From the NCBI GenBank assembly GCA_965214325.1, contig CBDCBG010000006.1:186001-250000 (forward strand): DNA of 64,000 nt. The letters are read 5' to 3'. Shown here in pieces: positions 35,781 to 45,994 of the stretch; the stretch's first letter is position 1; each line of letters starts with the position of its first letter. The DNA comes from JAJEFO01 sp965214325. Lineage in GTDB: Bacteria > Pseudomonadota > Alphaproteobacteria > Rhodobacterales > Rhodobacteraceae. Both the position numbers and the translations under genes were made by a program. The notes under the pieces are model-generated. The model saw only the letters and a list, made by a program, of their open reading frames with translations. It made no database searches and was not told the DNA's origin.

Positions 35781-36314
35781 TTGAGCGAACGCGAGAGTGA
35801 ATGCAGGCGTTTGGCAACCGCGAAACGCATTGAGAACCTGCTGGCGCCTGTCTTCGTCTCCATGGCTGTCCTGGCAGCGCTGGCTGGAGGCGCGATCGTC
35901 GTTCTGATCGGCGCAAGCGTGACCATGCGGTATTTCGCGTTCGCGCCGTTCCGGTTTACCGAAGAACTTGTCGGGCTTCTGATGACGGCCGCGTTCTTTC
36001 TTGCGCTTCCACTGGCCACTCTTCGGGTCGAGCACGTTCGCGTGCTTGCGCTTGTCTCCGCGTTGCCTGACAGGGCAGCGCGTCCGGTCCGCGTTTTGGC
36101 GGCGCTCTTCGGTGCCGCGTTCTGTCTGTGGTTCCTTGCGCTCTGCCTTCCCTGGCTGGAATTTGCATTCGACCGCAACATCAAGACCGAGGTTGGCCGT
36201 CTCCTGATGTATCCTTGGATGGCGCTTCTTCCCTTGTCCACAGGCTTGAGCATGGTGGCGTTCCTGGCGCGTGGCTTGTCTGGTGGCGGTGGAGCGAAGT
36301 CGGGCCAGTCCTGA
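35781..36314 (+). CDS. TRAP transporter small permease (second system)
   Basis: This 177-residue DctQ has four membrane segments, with PFRFTEELVGLLMTAAFFLA and RVEHVRVLAL in the usual places. I use the TTG at 35781, two bases past the dctP stop; an upstream GTG at 35700 lies inside dctP. It is followed by an 18-bp gap to dctM. Confidence 0.85.
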   Translation: MSERESECRRLATAKRIENLLAPVFVSMAVLAALAGGAIVVLIGASVTMRYFAFAPFRFTEELVGLLMTAAFFLALPLATLRVEHVRVLALVSALPDRAARPVRVLAALFGAAFCLWFLALCLPWLEFAFDRNIKTEVGRLLMYPWMALLPLSTGLSMVAFLARGLSGGGGAKSGQS

Positions 36315-36332
36315 CCTGGCAGAAGGAAAGCG

Positions 36333-37628
36333 ATGTTTGGTTTCTGGGTGCTACTGGTCGGCGGCCTCGTGGCATTTGCCGGCTCGGGGCTTGCACTGGG
36401 AGCGGCGCTTGGACTTACCGGGCTTCTGATCCTTCACTTCCTTGCCGGCGGGTCGACCTATGTCGCAGTCGACGCTGTCTGGAACGTGCTTAACTCCTTC
36501 ACGCTCAGCGCCATTCCGCTCTTCATAATGTTGGGCGAGATCATGCTGCGGAGCGGGGTCAGCGAGAGGATTTACGCGGCGCTAGTGCCTCTTTTCCAGC
36601 GCGTTCCCGGCGGCCTTCTGCATACCAATATCGCGGTCTGCACGCTCTTCGGCGCGGTCAGCGGCTCAAGCCTGTCGACCGCCGCGGCGGTTGGTTCCGT
36701 CGCCTATCCGGAGATGACCGAACGCGGCTATGACCGACGGATGGTCGTTGCGTCGCTGGCCGGGGGCGGAACGCTTGGCTTGCTGATCCCGCCCAGCCTT
36801 TCGCTGCTGATCTACGGGGCGTTGACCGAAACCTCCATCGGGCGGTTGTTCCTGGCCGGCCTTTTGCCCGGCCTGCTCTTCGCGGCGATGTTCATGCTCT
36901 ACATCTTCCTGCGGTGCCTTTCCCGGCCAGAGCTTTCTCCGAGGAGCGATGCGGCTGCCGGTCTGGGGACGATCTTGCTCAAGCTCCTGAGCCTTTGGCC
37001 TTTCCTGCTGCTGATCCTGGCGGTCATGGGCAGCATCGCTTTCGGCATCGCCACGCCGACGGAGGCCGCGGGGATCGGGGTGATCGCGACGATTGTCGTG
37101 GGCCGGCTTTGGGGCAACCTGACCTTGAAGACACTGGTTGAGAGCTTCTTTGCCGCGATCCTTCTTTTCGCTTCGATCGCATTCGTCGTCATGGGCGCAA
37201 CCATTCTTGCACAGGCCGTGAGTCTCCTCGGTGTTCCGCAGTCAATCCTCGAGGCGGTGCGCGCCGCTGATCTCGGACCGCTGCAGGTGCTGGCGCTGGT
37301 CGTGCTGATCTACTTGGTGCTGGGCTGCTTTTTCGACGGGCTCTCGCTGATGATCATGACGCTTCCGATCGTGGTGCCGCTCATGGTGGGGCTGGGCTAT
37401 GATGCGATCTGGCTGGGCGTCATAATCACCATCCTGATCGAAATCGGGCAGGTGACACCGCCCGTAGGGCTCAATCTGTCCGTCCTTGTCTCTGTCACGA
37501 AAGAGAAGGTGTCCCTAGGTGAAGCCGCCGTCGCCACGATACCCTACTGGCTGATCCTGCTCGCCGGAATCGCGGCCCTGACATTGTTTCCGCAATTCGC
37601 GCTGTACCTGCCGACGCTGTTGATGTGA
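36333..37628 (+). CDS. TRAP transporter large permease (second system)
   Basis: This 431-residue DctM channel subunit has about twelve membrane helices. Landmarks include LFGAVSGSSLSTAAAVGSV, LLIPPSLSLLIYGALTE, ATPTEAAGIGV and the late GQVTPPVGLNL. ATG 36333 has AAGGA upstream. The adjacent genes (epimerase, SDR and VOC remnant, opposite strand) give no firm clue to the ligand. Confidence 0.94.
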   Translation: MFGFWVLLVGGLVAFAGSGLALGAALGLTGLLILHFLAGGSTYVAVDAVWNVLNSFTLSAIPLFIMLGEIMLRSGVSERIYAALVPLFQRVPGGLLHTNIAVCTLFGAVSGSSLSTAAAVGSVAYPEMTERGYDRRMVVASLAGGGTLGLLIPPSLSLLIYGALTETSIGRLFLAGLLPGLLFAAMFMLYIFLRCLSRPELSPRSDAAAGLGTILLKLLSLWPFLLLILAVMGSIAFGIATPTEAAGIGVIATIVVGRLWGNLTLKTLVESFFAAILLFASIAFVVMGATILAQAVSLLGVPQSILEAVRAADLGPLQVLALVVLIYLVLGCFFDGLSLMIMTLPIVVPLMVGLGYDAIWLGVIITILIEIGQVTPPVGLNLSVLVSVTKEKVSLGEAAVATIPYWLILLAGIAALTLFPQFALYLPTLLM

Positions 37629-37736
37629 AGAGCGGCGTTCAGTTAGGGACCTGGACAAGATTGAGCGGCAGCGAATTCGACATTTCGTGCCCGGTCTCGC
37701 ACATCAGGGCTTGCTCTCTCTTGAGTAAGGATGAAC

Positions 37737-38201
37737 CTACGCCATTGACTCCAAGCCATTTTCCGGATCCGGGTCTTCGGACATCATGATCAGCTGGTAG
37801 CCGAGCTGCTTCGTTCGCCGGCCAGGACTGGAGACGTTCCGATCGGCGCGGCGCTTTTGTGGGCTTCGATCCCGCGCTCCACGTACCCCTCCCCTCGGGA
37901 GATCAGGGTGTAGGTCAGGCACGCGAGCTCGCGCGCGGTCGGCAAGTGCCTGAAAGTCGGACCGTGACAAGATGGCCCCGAAATGCCGCAGGTCTGGGTC
38001 GTCGTCGTGGACCGGCTCGTTCGCAGAACGGATGCGATCGACGTAAGCCGTTGCTTTGTGGCCACAGAATTCCAGGATGATCCAGTCCTCGGAGCTTGTC
38101 CCGGGCGCGCGGCCTGGCGCATCGGAATGAAATGCCCTTGCCGCAGCCAGGTCGGTGGCCGTGAATGCGAAATCGAAGATTGAAGCAGGCCGGTTGGACA
38201 T
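37737..38201 (-). pseudogene. VOC-family protein, decayed C-terminal half
   Basis: The N-terminal 80 residues (FDFAFTATDLAAARAFHSD, SEDWIILEFCGHKATAYVDR, LRHFGAILSRSDFQALADR) are a glyoxalase/dioxygenase VOC module. After about residue 95 the frame becomes Arg-rich noise, and the expected second metal-binding strand (DPSGNxLEFK) is missing. A neighbouring frame partly continues, which points to a frameshift. Confidence 0.6.
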
Positions 38202-38236
38202 GGCTCAGGCGTCCATTTCGATTGCCGGAACCTGGC

Positions 38237-39268
38237 TCACGGCGTTTCCCCGAAATCCCGGACGAACGTCGCGTAATCGGCCAGTGCCGTTGATAGCGGA
38301 CGTGGCGTCCAGCCCGTTTCGGCGGCCACCCGAGAGATGTCATAGGCGCCCCAGCGTCCGCCGATGAAGGTCGGGTCCATCACGATGTCGCACTCTGACT
38401 GGTCTGCGATTTCCCAAGTCAGGCCGGGCAGAATGTCCCGGACACATTCCAAAAGTTCCTCAAGCGTCACTGCCTCGCCCTGTGCCACGTTGTACACGGA
38501 ATGTGCGAATGCCCCGTCCTTTTCTAGAAGCGTGATCAATGCGCGTGCGACATCCTGCGAATGGATGTGGTCGCCGATCCCTGAAGGGGCATTGATGCGG
38601 ACGGGTTTTCCTGCAAGCGCGTGGTGGATCGCGACGTAGGGCGGGCAATGATAGGCCCGGCTGGGCCGCCACCGGTCCATCGGGCCGTAAACACCGGACA
38701 GCCGGCACGACGCCACCTTGAAGCCGAAAGTGTGGCCATAGTGCTTGGCGGTCATCTCGCCGGCAAGTTTGGTGATGCCGTAGAATTCCGGTGGATCGAC
38801 CCATCCTTCTTCCGGCATGGGGCCCGGTGGTTCGGGGCCATAATCGTTATAGACGGCGCCGGAACTGAGATTGAGAAAGCACTTGAGCCCAGGAATCTTT
38901 CGCGCCAGTTCAAGCAGGCGCACCGTACCCATGATATTCACTTCGAGAACGGTCGCAGGGGCGTCAGTCTCGGGGTTTGCGACTTTTGTGCCATCTGGCA
39001 ACTCTGGCGCGAATAGCGTGACCGTTGCAGCATGGACGATGCGGTCGACGTCCTCGGTCTCGGCAATCTGGTCGAGCAGTGCAGTATCCAGCACGCTTCC
39101 CTGAACGTAACTCAGCCTGTCAGCGACAGACGCGAAGAACCTGTCGAGCGCGGCGTCCCTGGGGCCGGCATCCAGCACCACGACCCGTTCGCCGGGATGT
39201 CTCTGCAACCACAAAAGCGCGAGGCTGCTCATCACGAACCCCCCGCCGCCGGTTATGAGAAGCGTCAT
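38237..39268 (-). CDS. NAD-dependent epimerase/dehydratase
   Basis: This 343-residue extended SDR carries the Rossmann loop TGGGGFVMSSL, the catalytic Ser region LNLSSGAVYNDYG and FYGITKLAGE (Tyr-x3-Lys). It probably acts on a sugar, sugar acid or nucleotide sugar. ATG 39268 with AAGGACG upstream is preferred to a start 15 codons earlier. It is encoded 22 bp downstream of the SDR at 39291, with which it likely forms an operon. Confidence 0.9.
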   Translation of the reverse strand: MTLLITGGGGFVMSSLALLWLQRHPGERVVVLDAGPRDAALDRFFASVADRLSYVQGSVLDTALLDQIAETEDVDRIVHAATVTLFAPELPDGTKVANPETDAPATVLEVNIMGTVRLLELARKIPGLKCFLNLSSGAVYNDYGPEPPGPMPEEGWVDPPEFYGITKLAGEMTAKHYGHTFGFKVASCRLSGVYGPMDRWRPSRAYHCPPYVAIHHALAGKPVRINAPSGIGDHIHSQDVARALITLLEKDGAFAHSVYNVAQGEAVTLEELLECVRDILPGLTWEIADQSECDIVMDPTFIGGRWGAYDISRVAAETGWTPRPLSTALADYATFVRDFGETP

Positions 39269-39290
39269 GGCACGTCCTTTCGCAAAGCCG

Positions 39291-40064
39291 TCAACTTGCG
39301 GACCATCCGCCATCCACCATCAGGTTTACACCGGAAATGAAACTGCAGTCGTCGCTTGCCAGAAACAGCGCCGCCTTCGCCACGTCGTCGGGACGCCCGA
39401 GGCGCGGGTATGGGGTGCGCTGGCGCGCCTCCGCCAACCCTTTGGGTTCGGTCGAGACACCGGGTTTGCCGGTGATGATGCGTCCAGGAGCAACCGCGTT
39501 GCAAATGATGTGGTCGCGTCCGTAGTCCGTTGCGATCTGCCGCGTCAGGTAGACGCTGGATGCCTTGCCTGTTCCATAGGCGACATCGTTGGGCGCCCCG
39601 ATCATGCCGTGCTGAGAGGTGATGTTGACAATGCGCCCCCGGGCGTCGCCGCGCACCGGTTGGCCTAGCATCTGCTGGACCGCGCGCTTGCAGCACATGA
39701 AGTAGCCGTCGGAATTCACTGCCATCACTTCGCGCCACTGGTCGTTTGTAGTGTCGGCGAGCCGCGTCGTGGTCCAGTGCGCGGCGTTGTTCACCAAAAT
39801 ATCAAGGCATCCCCATTCCTCGACGACGCGCGTCACCATCGCATCGATGTCTTCCCATTTCGATATGTCGCAGTGCATGGCAATTGCACGTCCGCCCGCA
39901 TTTCGGATCATGGTCTCTGTCGGGCGGCCGCCCTCTTTCGGCGTCTCGCGGATATCGGCGACGAGCACGCTGGCGCCTTGGCTTGAGAACAAAAGAGCGA
40001 TCTCGCGCCCGATGCCAGAGGCGGCACCGGTCACAATCGCGGTGCGACCTTCAAGGCGTTTCAT
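39291..40064 (-). CDS. Short-chain dehydrogenase/reductase
   Basis: This is a 257-residue classical SDR with TGAASGIG (about 12-19), NNAAHW and catalytic Ser in VNITSQHG. The Tyr-x3-Lys motif appears as AYGTGKASS, and the C-terminal ISGVNLMVDGG follows. It oxidises or reduces an alcohol/ketone with NAD(P). It is the first gene of a two-gene unit with the epimerase. The divergent space toward 40181 is only 116 bp. Confidence 0.92.
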   Translation of the reverse strand: MKRLEGRTAIVTGAASGIGREIALLFSSQGASVLVADIRETPKEGGRPTETMIRNAGGRAIAMHCDISKWEDIDAMVTRVVEEWGCLDILVNNAAHWTTTRLADTTNDQWREVMAVNSDGYFMCCKRAVQQMLGQPVRGDARGRIVNITSQHGMIGAPNDVAYGTGKASSVYLTRQIATDYGRDHIICNAVAPGRIITGKPGVSTEPKGLAEARQRTPYPRLGRPDDVAKAALFLASDDCSFISGVNLMVDGGWSAS

Positions 40065-40180
40065 TATCCCGCTCCAGTGTCTTGCGCAAATTCATCTGCC
40101 TTGTCTGTTAGTAGCTTAGAAATGCCTGACCGACGACGGTGTGCCCGATGCGTCAGGTGCATGACGGAATTCGACTGGCC

Positions 40181-41188
40181 CTACCGGCTCGCGCGCCGCC
40201 GAAAACTGGGCAACTCTTCGTATGCGTCGCTGTATCGCCGGGTAAAATGAGAGGCATTCCGAAAACCGCAGCGAAGTGCAACTTCGACAATCGGAAGATC
40301 GGTTTTCGCCAGAAAGCTGTGCGCCGTCTCCAGGCGGATGCGCATGTAGTATTGCGTTGGTGAGACGGCGAAGAACCGTGCGAACAATCGCTCCAGGTGG
40401 CGGACACTTGCGCCGGTGCGCTTGCCGATCTCGGTAATGGAGATCGGTGTTTCAATGTTGGCCTCCATCAATTCCACAGCGCGGGTCAGATGCCGATTGA
40501 CAACTCCGGTTCGGGTCACAAGCGACCCGCGAGCGGGTTCGCCGTCACCGCGTTTTGACGGGTAAATCAGCGCGTCCGCCACATTGAAGGCAAGCTGGCT
40601 GCTGCTAAACCGTTCAATCAGATGTAGCATCATGTCCAGGGCGGATATGCCGCCAGCGCAGGTGATCAACCGCCCGTCCACGCAAAAGACATTTCCCGTC
40701 ACGATGGCACGGTGGAAGTTCTCCTGCATCGCCTGGACGCTGGCCCAGTGTACAGCGCAGCGGCGATCGTCGAGCAAGCCTGCATGCGCCAAGAGCATCG
40801 AGCCGCTGGAGATCCCGCCCACGATTGCACCGCCGCGATAAATCCGTCGAAGCCATCGCAGCACCTGCGGCTCACTGAAGCGAAAGCTGGCGTCCCCCAA
40901 GCAGACCAGCAGAACGTCGAGCGGGGGGCTTTGATCGATGCGGATCGTGTTGACGGCGGGAAAGTCGCAGCTGGAAATCACTGGTTCGTCGTCGGATGCC
41001 AGCGAGACATGCGTGAACAACCGTTTCCCGGCAATGCCATTCGCGATCCTTAGCGAGTCCAGCACCAGAGAAACCGGGGCAAGCGGGAATTGCTGTGTCA
41101 GGTAGACCCCCAACTGCACCGGACCGCGATCGTTGTGACGCTGAACGGTATGGGAATTCCCGGTCGAGGGCGTGGTTGCCGCGTGCAT
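40181..41188 (-). CDS. GlxA-type AraC-family regulator
   Basis: This 335-residue regulator has an N-terminal class-I glutamine-amidotransferase-like (DJ-1/PfpI) sensor domain and a C-terminal AraC double helix-turn-helix. In the sensor, GGISSGSMLLAHAGLL replaces the usual Cys elbow with Ser. The C-terminal domain (from about residue 235) includes RTGASVRHLERLF and VALRCGFRNASHFTRRY. Such proteins often control choline, betaine or carnitine catabolism. ATG 41188 is used; the frame extends 29 weak codons upstream. It lies 215 bp downstream of the PuuE-like gene. Confidence 0.92.
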   Translation of the reverse strand: MHAATTPSTGNSHTVQRHNDRGPVQLGVYLTQQFPLAPVSLVLDSLRIANGIAGKRLFTHVSLASDDEPVISSCDFPAVNTIRIDQSPPLDVLLVCLGDASFRFSEPQVLRWLRRIYRGGAIVGGISSGSMLLAHAGLLDDRRCAVHWASVQAMQENFHRAIVTGNVFCVDGRLITCAGGISALDMMLHLIERFSSSQLAFNVADALIYPSKRGDGEPARGSLVTRTGVVNRHLTRAVELMEANIETPISITEIGKRTGASVRHLERLFARFFAVSPTQYYMRIRLETAHSFLAKTDLPIVEVALRCGFRNASHFTRRYSDAYEELPSFRRRASR

Positions 41189-41403
41189 TGGGTCAGGTGA
41201 TCCCCGGAGAAGGCCGCCGGCGCATTGTGGACGGCGCTGCGGCACCGACCATCGCCGGACAGTTCGCCGACGCAACCGCGGCCCCGGGTGCGCGCAGAAT
41301 ATTTCTGGCGCACGGAACAGGGGTCAAGTGTCTGGTTCTGGTCATATGCTCCGAATGCGAACGACTGTCGCATTCAGAACAGTGCACATCGGACAGGGAC
41401 TTG

Positions 41404-42327
41404 TCAACTATGCTGAGTTGAGGCCGGATGGCGCGCGATCCAGTGGCGCGCAATCTCTTCGCGGGTGGGGATCCAGACCTTGTCATGCGTCAGGACATAA
41501 TCAAGGAACCGCTCCAACGCAGCAATGCGCCCTGGCCGGCCGACGATCCGGGGATGCAGGCTCACGGTCATCATCCGGGGATGTGCCTCGCCCTCGCGAT
41601 ATAGTACGTCGAAACTGTCACGCAGATAGGCCTCATAGTGGCCGCCATACGCGAACCCGTTCTCGTGGACGAATTTTGAATCGTTGGTATCGAACTGATG
41701 CGGGATCACGAGGTGACTGCGACCCGATACCCGCTCCCAATAAGGCAGATCGTCGGAAAGTGAATCACTGTCGTAAAGAAATCCGCCTTCTTCGACGACC
41801 AGCCGTCGCGTATTCATGCTTGGCCGCCCCGTGCACCAACCAAGCGGCCGTTTCCCACAGATCCGGGTGATGGATTCGATGGCGAGGCCCATGTGGTCCC
41901 GCTCGACCTGCTCGGGCACGGCGGCATAATCGATCCACTTGTGGCCATGCGCAATTACTTCATAGCCTGCCGCAACTGCGGCCTCGGCGGCAGCCGGGTT
42001 TCGTTCGATTGCCATGCCCGCGGCATAGACGGTCGCGGTGAGTTCGCGTTCTTGCAATGCCCGCAAGACCCGCCAGTATCCTGCCCGGCTGCCAAACTCG
42101 TACATCGATTCGATGTTCGGCTCGCGTCCGCCCACCACGGGCGACAGGCCCGCCACCTCGGACAGGATCGATTCCGATTGTCCGTCTCCGTGCAGGATGC
42201 TGTTTTCGCCGCCTTCCTCGACACTGACGACCAGAGACACGCAAATCCGTGCGCTTCCCGGCCAGTTGGCCTTCGGCGGCACCGGCCCATAGCCAACGAG
42301 GTCGCGGGGATACTCTTCTTCGGACAT
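41404..42327 (-). CDS. puuE: PuuE-type allantoinase / polysaccharide deacetylase fold
   Basis: This 307-residue NodB-fold hydrolase matches the cofactor-independent allantoinase PuuE. Key parts are YPRDLVGYGPVPP, VVSVEEGGENSILHGD, GYEVIAHGHKWIDY and SLHPRIVGRPGR. PuuE opens the hydantoin ring of allantoin; relatives act on other cyclic amides. ATG 42327 with AAGGAG upstream is firm. Its neighbours (hydantoinase-type amidohydrolase, 2OG oxygenase, importer) suggest a ureide or cyclic amide, not necessarily allantoin. Confidence 0.85.
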   Translation of the reverse strand: MSEEEYPRDLVGYGPVPPKANWPGSARICVSLVVSVEEGGENSILHGDGQSESILSEVAGLSPVVGGREPNIESMYEFGSRAGYWRVLRALQERELTATVYAAGMAIERNPAAAEAAVAAGYEVIAHGHKWIDYAAVPEQVERDHMGLAIESITRICGKRPLGWCTGRPSMNTRRLVVEEGGFLYDSDSLSDDLPYWERVSGRSHLVIPHQFDTNDSKFVHENGFAYGGHYEAYLRDSFDVLYREGEAHPRMMTVSLHPRIVGRPGRIAALERFLDYVLTHDKVWIPTREEIARHWIARHPASTQHS

Positions 42328-42484
42328 TCTGGCGGCTCCTTTGCGCGGCCCGTGTGTTGCACTCGGGCACTCTCCGCGAGACACGATACAATGCGATGCA
42401 ACGTCATACCGGACCGCCGGTCAATGCTTGCAATATCCAATGTGATTCCGTCAACTAAGGCCGGCCGAGGCGATCCTGCGTCGG

Positions 42485-44605
42485 TTGCGCACCCGGAGAG
42501 CCGTCATCGAGCCTGTCCTGAATATCACCGATCTCTCTATCAGCTTCATGACCCATGCGATCGAAATTCCGGCAGTGGCCGGGTTCAACTGCACGGTCAT
42601 GCCGGGCGAAATTGTCGGTCTTGTCGGCGAATCCGGCTGCGGCAAGTCCACCGTCGCGCTTGCGGTTATGCAATATCTCAGCCGCGCAGGGCGGATTACA
42701 GGTGGCAGCGTCCGGTTCTTAGGCGAAGATCTCGTCACGGCCTCGAAACGGCGGTTGTTGCAGATCCGCGGTTCGGAAATATCGATGGTTTATCAAGAGC
42801 CCAGTTCCTCGCTAAACCCGTCGATGAAGATCGGCAGGCAACTGAGCGAGGTTCCCATAGTCCATTTCGGCACCTCGCGGGAAGATGCCGAGCGGCAGGC
42901 CCGCGACATGTTGGAAGCCGTGCGGCTGCCTGATCCCGACCGGCTCATGCACTCTTACCCGCATCAGATTTCGGGCGGCCAGCAACAGCGGGTGGTCATC
43001 GCGATGGCGCTGCTGGCCAAACCCAAGCTGCTCTTGATGGACGAGCCGACAACCGCGCTCGACGTAACGGTCGAGGCCGGGATCATCGACCTGATCCGCG
43101 ATCTGAGCTCGCAGTTCGGGGCGTCGATCCTGTTCATCAGTCACAATCTTGGGCTTGTGCGACGTACTTGCAACCGCATTGTGGTCATGTATTCCGGCCA
43201 GGCGGTCGAAAGCGGGCCGACCCTGGAAGTCTTTGACCGCACGCGTCATCCTTACACCCAGGGTCTGCTTCGCTCATTGCCGGTGCCAGATGCGGACAAG
43301 TGCGGTCATACGCTACGCACGATTCCCGGGCAGGTGCCGCTGCCATTCGAACGCCCTCCCGGGTGCGCCTTTGGCCCGCGTTGCGACCACTTCGTGGCTG
43401 GCCAGTGCGACAGCGCGCCCGTGGAAATGCGCTCATTGCCGGGAACCAAATGCCACACCGCGCGATGTCTGCGTTTTGAAGAGATCGACTGGACCGCGAA
43501 AGACGAGGCCAAGCCTGTCGGGCTGGCGCCCGAAAGCAACGAGATGCTGATCGAGTTCGACGCACTGGTCAAGCACTACGAACAGCACGGCGGCTTTCTG
43601 TCCGGGTCCAGACAGCGCGTGGTGCGTGCCGTGGACGGCGTCAGTTTTTCCGCCAGAAAGGGCCAGACCCTTGCGCTGGTGGGAGAATCGGGATGCGGAA
43701 AGTCGACGCTGGCCAAAGTGCTGACCGGGCTGGAAGTTTCCACAAGGGGTTCCATCCGGTTTGACGGAGACGAGATCGCCGCGACGGCCGTCCGCAAACG
43801 CGACCGCGAACTGGTGCGCAACATCCAGATGATCTTTCAGAATCCCTTCGACACGCTGAACCCCAAGCGCTCGATCGGCGCGCAGGTGGCACGCGTTCTC
43901 AAAAAGTTCGGTGTAGGTGACAGTCACGCGGACCGCGCAACCAAGGTCGATGCGATCTTCGACAGCGTGCGCCTGCCACGCGAATTCGCCAAAAGACTGC
44001 CGAGGCAATTGTCAGGTGGCCAGAAACAGCGCGTGGCCATCGCCCGTGCTTTCGCGGGCGACCCGCGCGTCGTGGTCGCAGACGAGCCAGTATCGGCGCT
44101 GGATGCCTCCGTTCAGGCAGCGGTCACTGAACTCCTGACGGCAGTACAGGTCGATCATGGGACAACGTTGATCTTCATCAGCCACGACCTGGGACTCGTC
44201 CATCATCTGGCCGATTGGGTCGTCGTCATGTACCTGGGCCATATTGTGGAACAGGGTCCTACGGCAGACGTGTTTGCACCACCGTATCATCCGTATACGG
44301 AATCGCTTCTATCTGCGGTGCCCATCGCCGACAATCGGGTGGAACAGGCGCGCATTCTGCTCGAAGGTGACATTCCGTCGGCGCAAGATCCACCATCGGG
44401 ATGCCCTTTCCAGACGCGGTGCCCGCGCAAGGCGCAGGCACAAGACGAGGCGGGCTGGGCCATCTGCGAAACCGAGATGCCGGCGATGCGTGAGATTGGT
44501 GATCAGCTTGCCTTGAAATGCCACCTGACACAGAACGCGCTTGACTTGATGGAACCGGTAATCCGCCTTCGTGACGCTCCGTTCGCTTCACCCGAGGCGC
44601 GGTGA
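42485..44605 (+). CDS. Peptide-type ABC importer, fused double ATPase (second system)
   Basis: This 706-residue protein carries two complete ATPase domains. Domain 1 has GESGCGKST, ISGGQQQRVVI and LLMDEPTTALD; domain 2 has GESGCGKST, LSGGQKQRVAI and VVADEPVSALD. Each ends in an oligopeptide-type Cys tail (GCAFGPRCD; GCPFQTRCP). No ATG fits; TTG 42485 is the first usable start. The matching permeases and binding protein lie 4-8 kb downstream (48690-52341), so the importer is split. It is divergent from puuE. Confidence 0.9.
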   Translation: MRTRRAVIEPVLNITDLSISFMTHAIEIPAVAGFNCTVMPGEIVGLVGESGCGKSTVALAVMQYLSRAGRITGGSVRFLGEDLVTASKRRLLQIRGSEISMVYQEPSSSLNPSMKIGRQLSEVPIVHFGTSREDAERQARDMLEAVRLPDPDRLMHSYPHQISGGQQQRVVIAMALLAKPKLLLMDEPTTALDVTVEAGIIDLIRDLSSQFGASILFISHNLGLVRRTCNRIVVMYSGQAVESGPTLEVFDRTRHPYTQGLLRSLPVPDADKCGHTLRTIPGQVPLPFERPPGCAFGPRCDHFVAGQCDSAPVEMRSLPGTKCHTARCLRFEEIDWTAKDEAKPVGLAPESNEMLIEFDALVKHYEQHGGFLSGSRQRVVRAVDGVSFSARKGQTLALVGESGCGKSTLAKVLTGLEVSTRGSIRFDGDEIAATAVRKRDRELVRNIQMIFQNPFDTLNPKRSIGAQVARVLKKFGVGDSHADRATKVDAIFDSVRLPREFAKRLPRQLSGGQKQRVAIARAFAGDPRVVVADEPVSALDASVQAAVTELLTAVQVDHGTTLIFISHDLGLVHHLADWVVVMYLGHIVEQGPTADVFAPPYHPYTESLLSAVPIADNRVEQARILLEGDIPSAQDPPSGCPFQTRCPRKAQAQDEAGWAICETEMPAMREIGDQLALKCHLTQNALDLMEPVIRLRDAPFASPEAR

Positions 44606-45829
44606 GGCCGTCACCAGCGGCAAGTGTGTCCGCGCTTCACGAATTGCGATCCAGACCAGTAGATTCGCCGCGACAAAATATGCGCAGATGCCGATCATCT
44701 GCTGGGGAAACGTCAGGCCAAGATCAATCAAAGCGCCCGAGATGCCAGGGCCGACCGCGCTTCCAAGGACCATGACACTGGCAGAAACGGCCTTGATTGC
44801 ACCTATGTGACGAGTGCCGAAAAACCTTGCCCAAATTGCGGTCGGCAAAGTCCCCTGAATTCCGTACGCAATCCCAAGTATCACCATGCCAACTGCAGCC
44901 ATCGCCAAGGAATCCGCAAGCCCGATGACCAAGAACGCAAGTGCAATGGGCAGCAGACAAACAGTTGCCAGACGCGCAGATCCAAACCGGTCTATTGCCT
45001 GCCCCGATATCACGGCGCTGACAACGGAAACGGCAGCCAAAAGAGGGATCAGCGCCAAATAGTCGACCAACGGCCAGCCTTTGACCGCGGCAATATGCAC
45101 CTGCTGGAAAAACAGCGCCGTCCCCCAGGCAGATGGCCCCAAGATCATCGGGAAAAGCATCCAGAATAACCGCGACCGCAGAAATTCGGATCTGGTCCAG
45201 TGCCGACCATCCATACCCGCGGCGCTGGATGTCTCGACATGCGATTGCGGTGTGCGCTCGGCAGACAAAAGCCATAGGATCAGGGGAAATGTGAGCATCA
45301 AGGGCACTGCAGACAAAACCCAAACAGCGCGCCACGACAAGATCCCGAACAATAACGCGACCACCACCGGAAACGTCGCCGTCCCGACGGCAAGACCCAA
45401 TGCCGAAATTGACAGCGCCAAGCCCCGTCGGGCGGCGAACCAGCGCGCCATTGCCACAACCGCCAACTGGGTCATCATTCCCTGTCCCAGAAGCCTCAGT
45501 AGAAATACAATTGCGATCAGCCCGACAATCGTCGTGTTTGCCGCCATTGCCAGGCAGACAAGCGCCAATCCGGGCATAACGATCCAGGCAAGTGCGCGTA
45601 CGCGAAATATGTCGGCCAGCCCGCCGGCCCAAAACATGACGATCGCGGAAGCGGTTGTGCTCAGGGTATAAATCCCGCCCCACTGGCCGTCGCTGAGACC
45701 ATAGGTTTCCATGATCTGGGCCGCGAATATCGCAATGAAGAATGTCTGACCGTAGGAAGATGAGAACGACAACAATCCGCCGACGGACAGAAAGCGGACG
45801 TTCTCACGGAGAAATTCCAAAAGAGACAT
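44588..45829 (-). CDS. MFS transporter
   Basis: This 413-residue major facilitator has about twelve membrane helices and an ARWFAARRGLALSISALGLA motif after helix 4, as in the monocarboxylate/oxalate-formate group. Start ATG 45829. Its 3' end overlaps the double-ATPase gene by 18 bp on the opposite strand. It is probably a carboxylate or ureide carrier for the surrounding catabolic genes; the substrate is not deducible. It is encoded 165 bp downstream of the hydantoinase-type gene, in the same direction. Confidence 0.9.
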   Translation of the reverse strand: MSLLEFLRENVRFLSVGGLLSFSSSYGQTFFIAIFAAQIMETYGLSDGQWGGIYTLSTTASAIVMFWAGGLADIFRVRALAWIVMPGLALVCLAMAANTTIVGLIAIVFLLRLLGQGMMTQLAVVAMARWFAARRGLALSISALGLAVGTATFPVVVALLFGILSWRAVWVLSAVPLMLTFPLILWLLSAERTPQSHVETSSAAGMDGRHWTRSEFLRSRLFWMLFPMILGPSAWGTALFFQQVHIAAVKGWPLVDYLALIPLLAAVSVVSAVISGQAIDRFGSARLATVCLLPIALAFLVIGLADSLAMAAVGMVILGIAYGIQGTLPTAIWARFFGTRHIGAIKAVSASVMVLGSAVGPGISGALIDLGLTFPQQMIGICAYFVAANLLVWIAIREARTHLPLVTASPRLG

Positions 45830-45994
45830 GTCGCCCTCTGTCTGCTTCCTTTTGTCGAGCGAAAAGTGACCATCGCCGCGCGAAGAACATGTGGCGGCTC
45901 ACGTCTGACCCGCACAAAAAGCTTGCTGGAATCGGATTGCCTATCCTTCTCGCAGCGTCGTCAAACAAGGCGACATGGTCGTCCAGACGCGCAT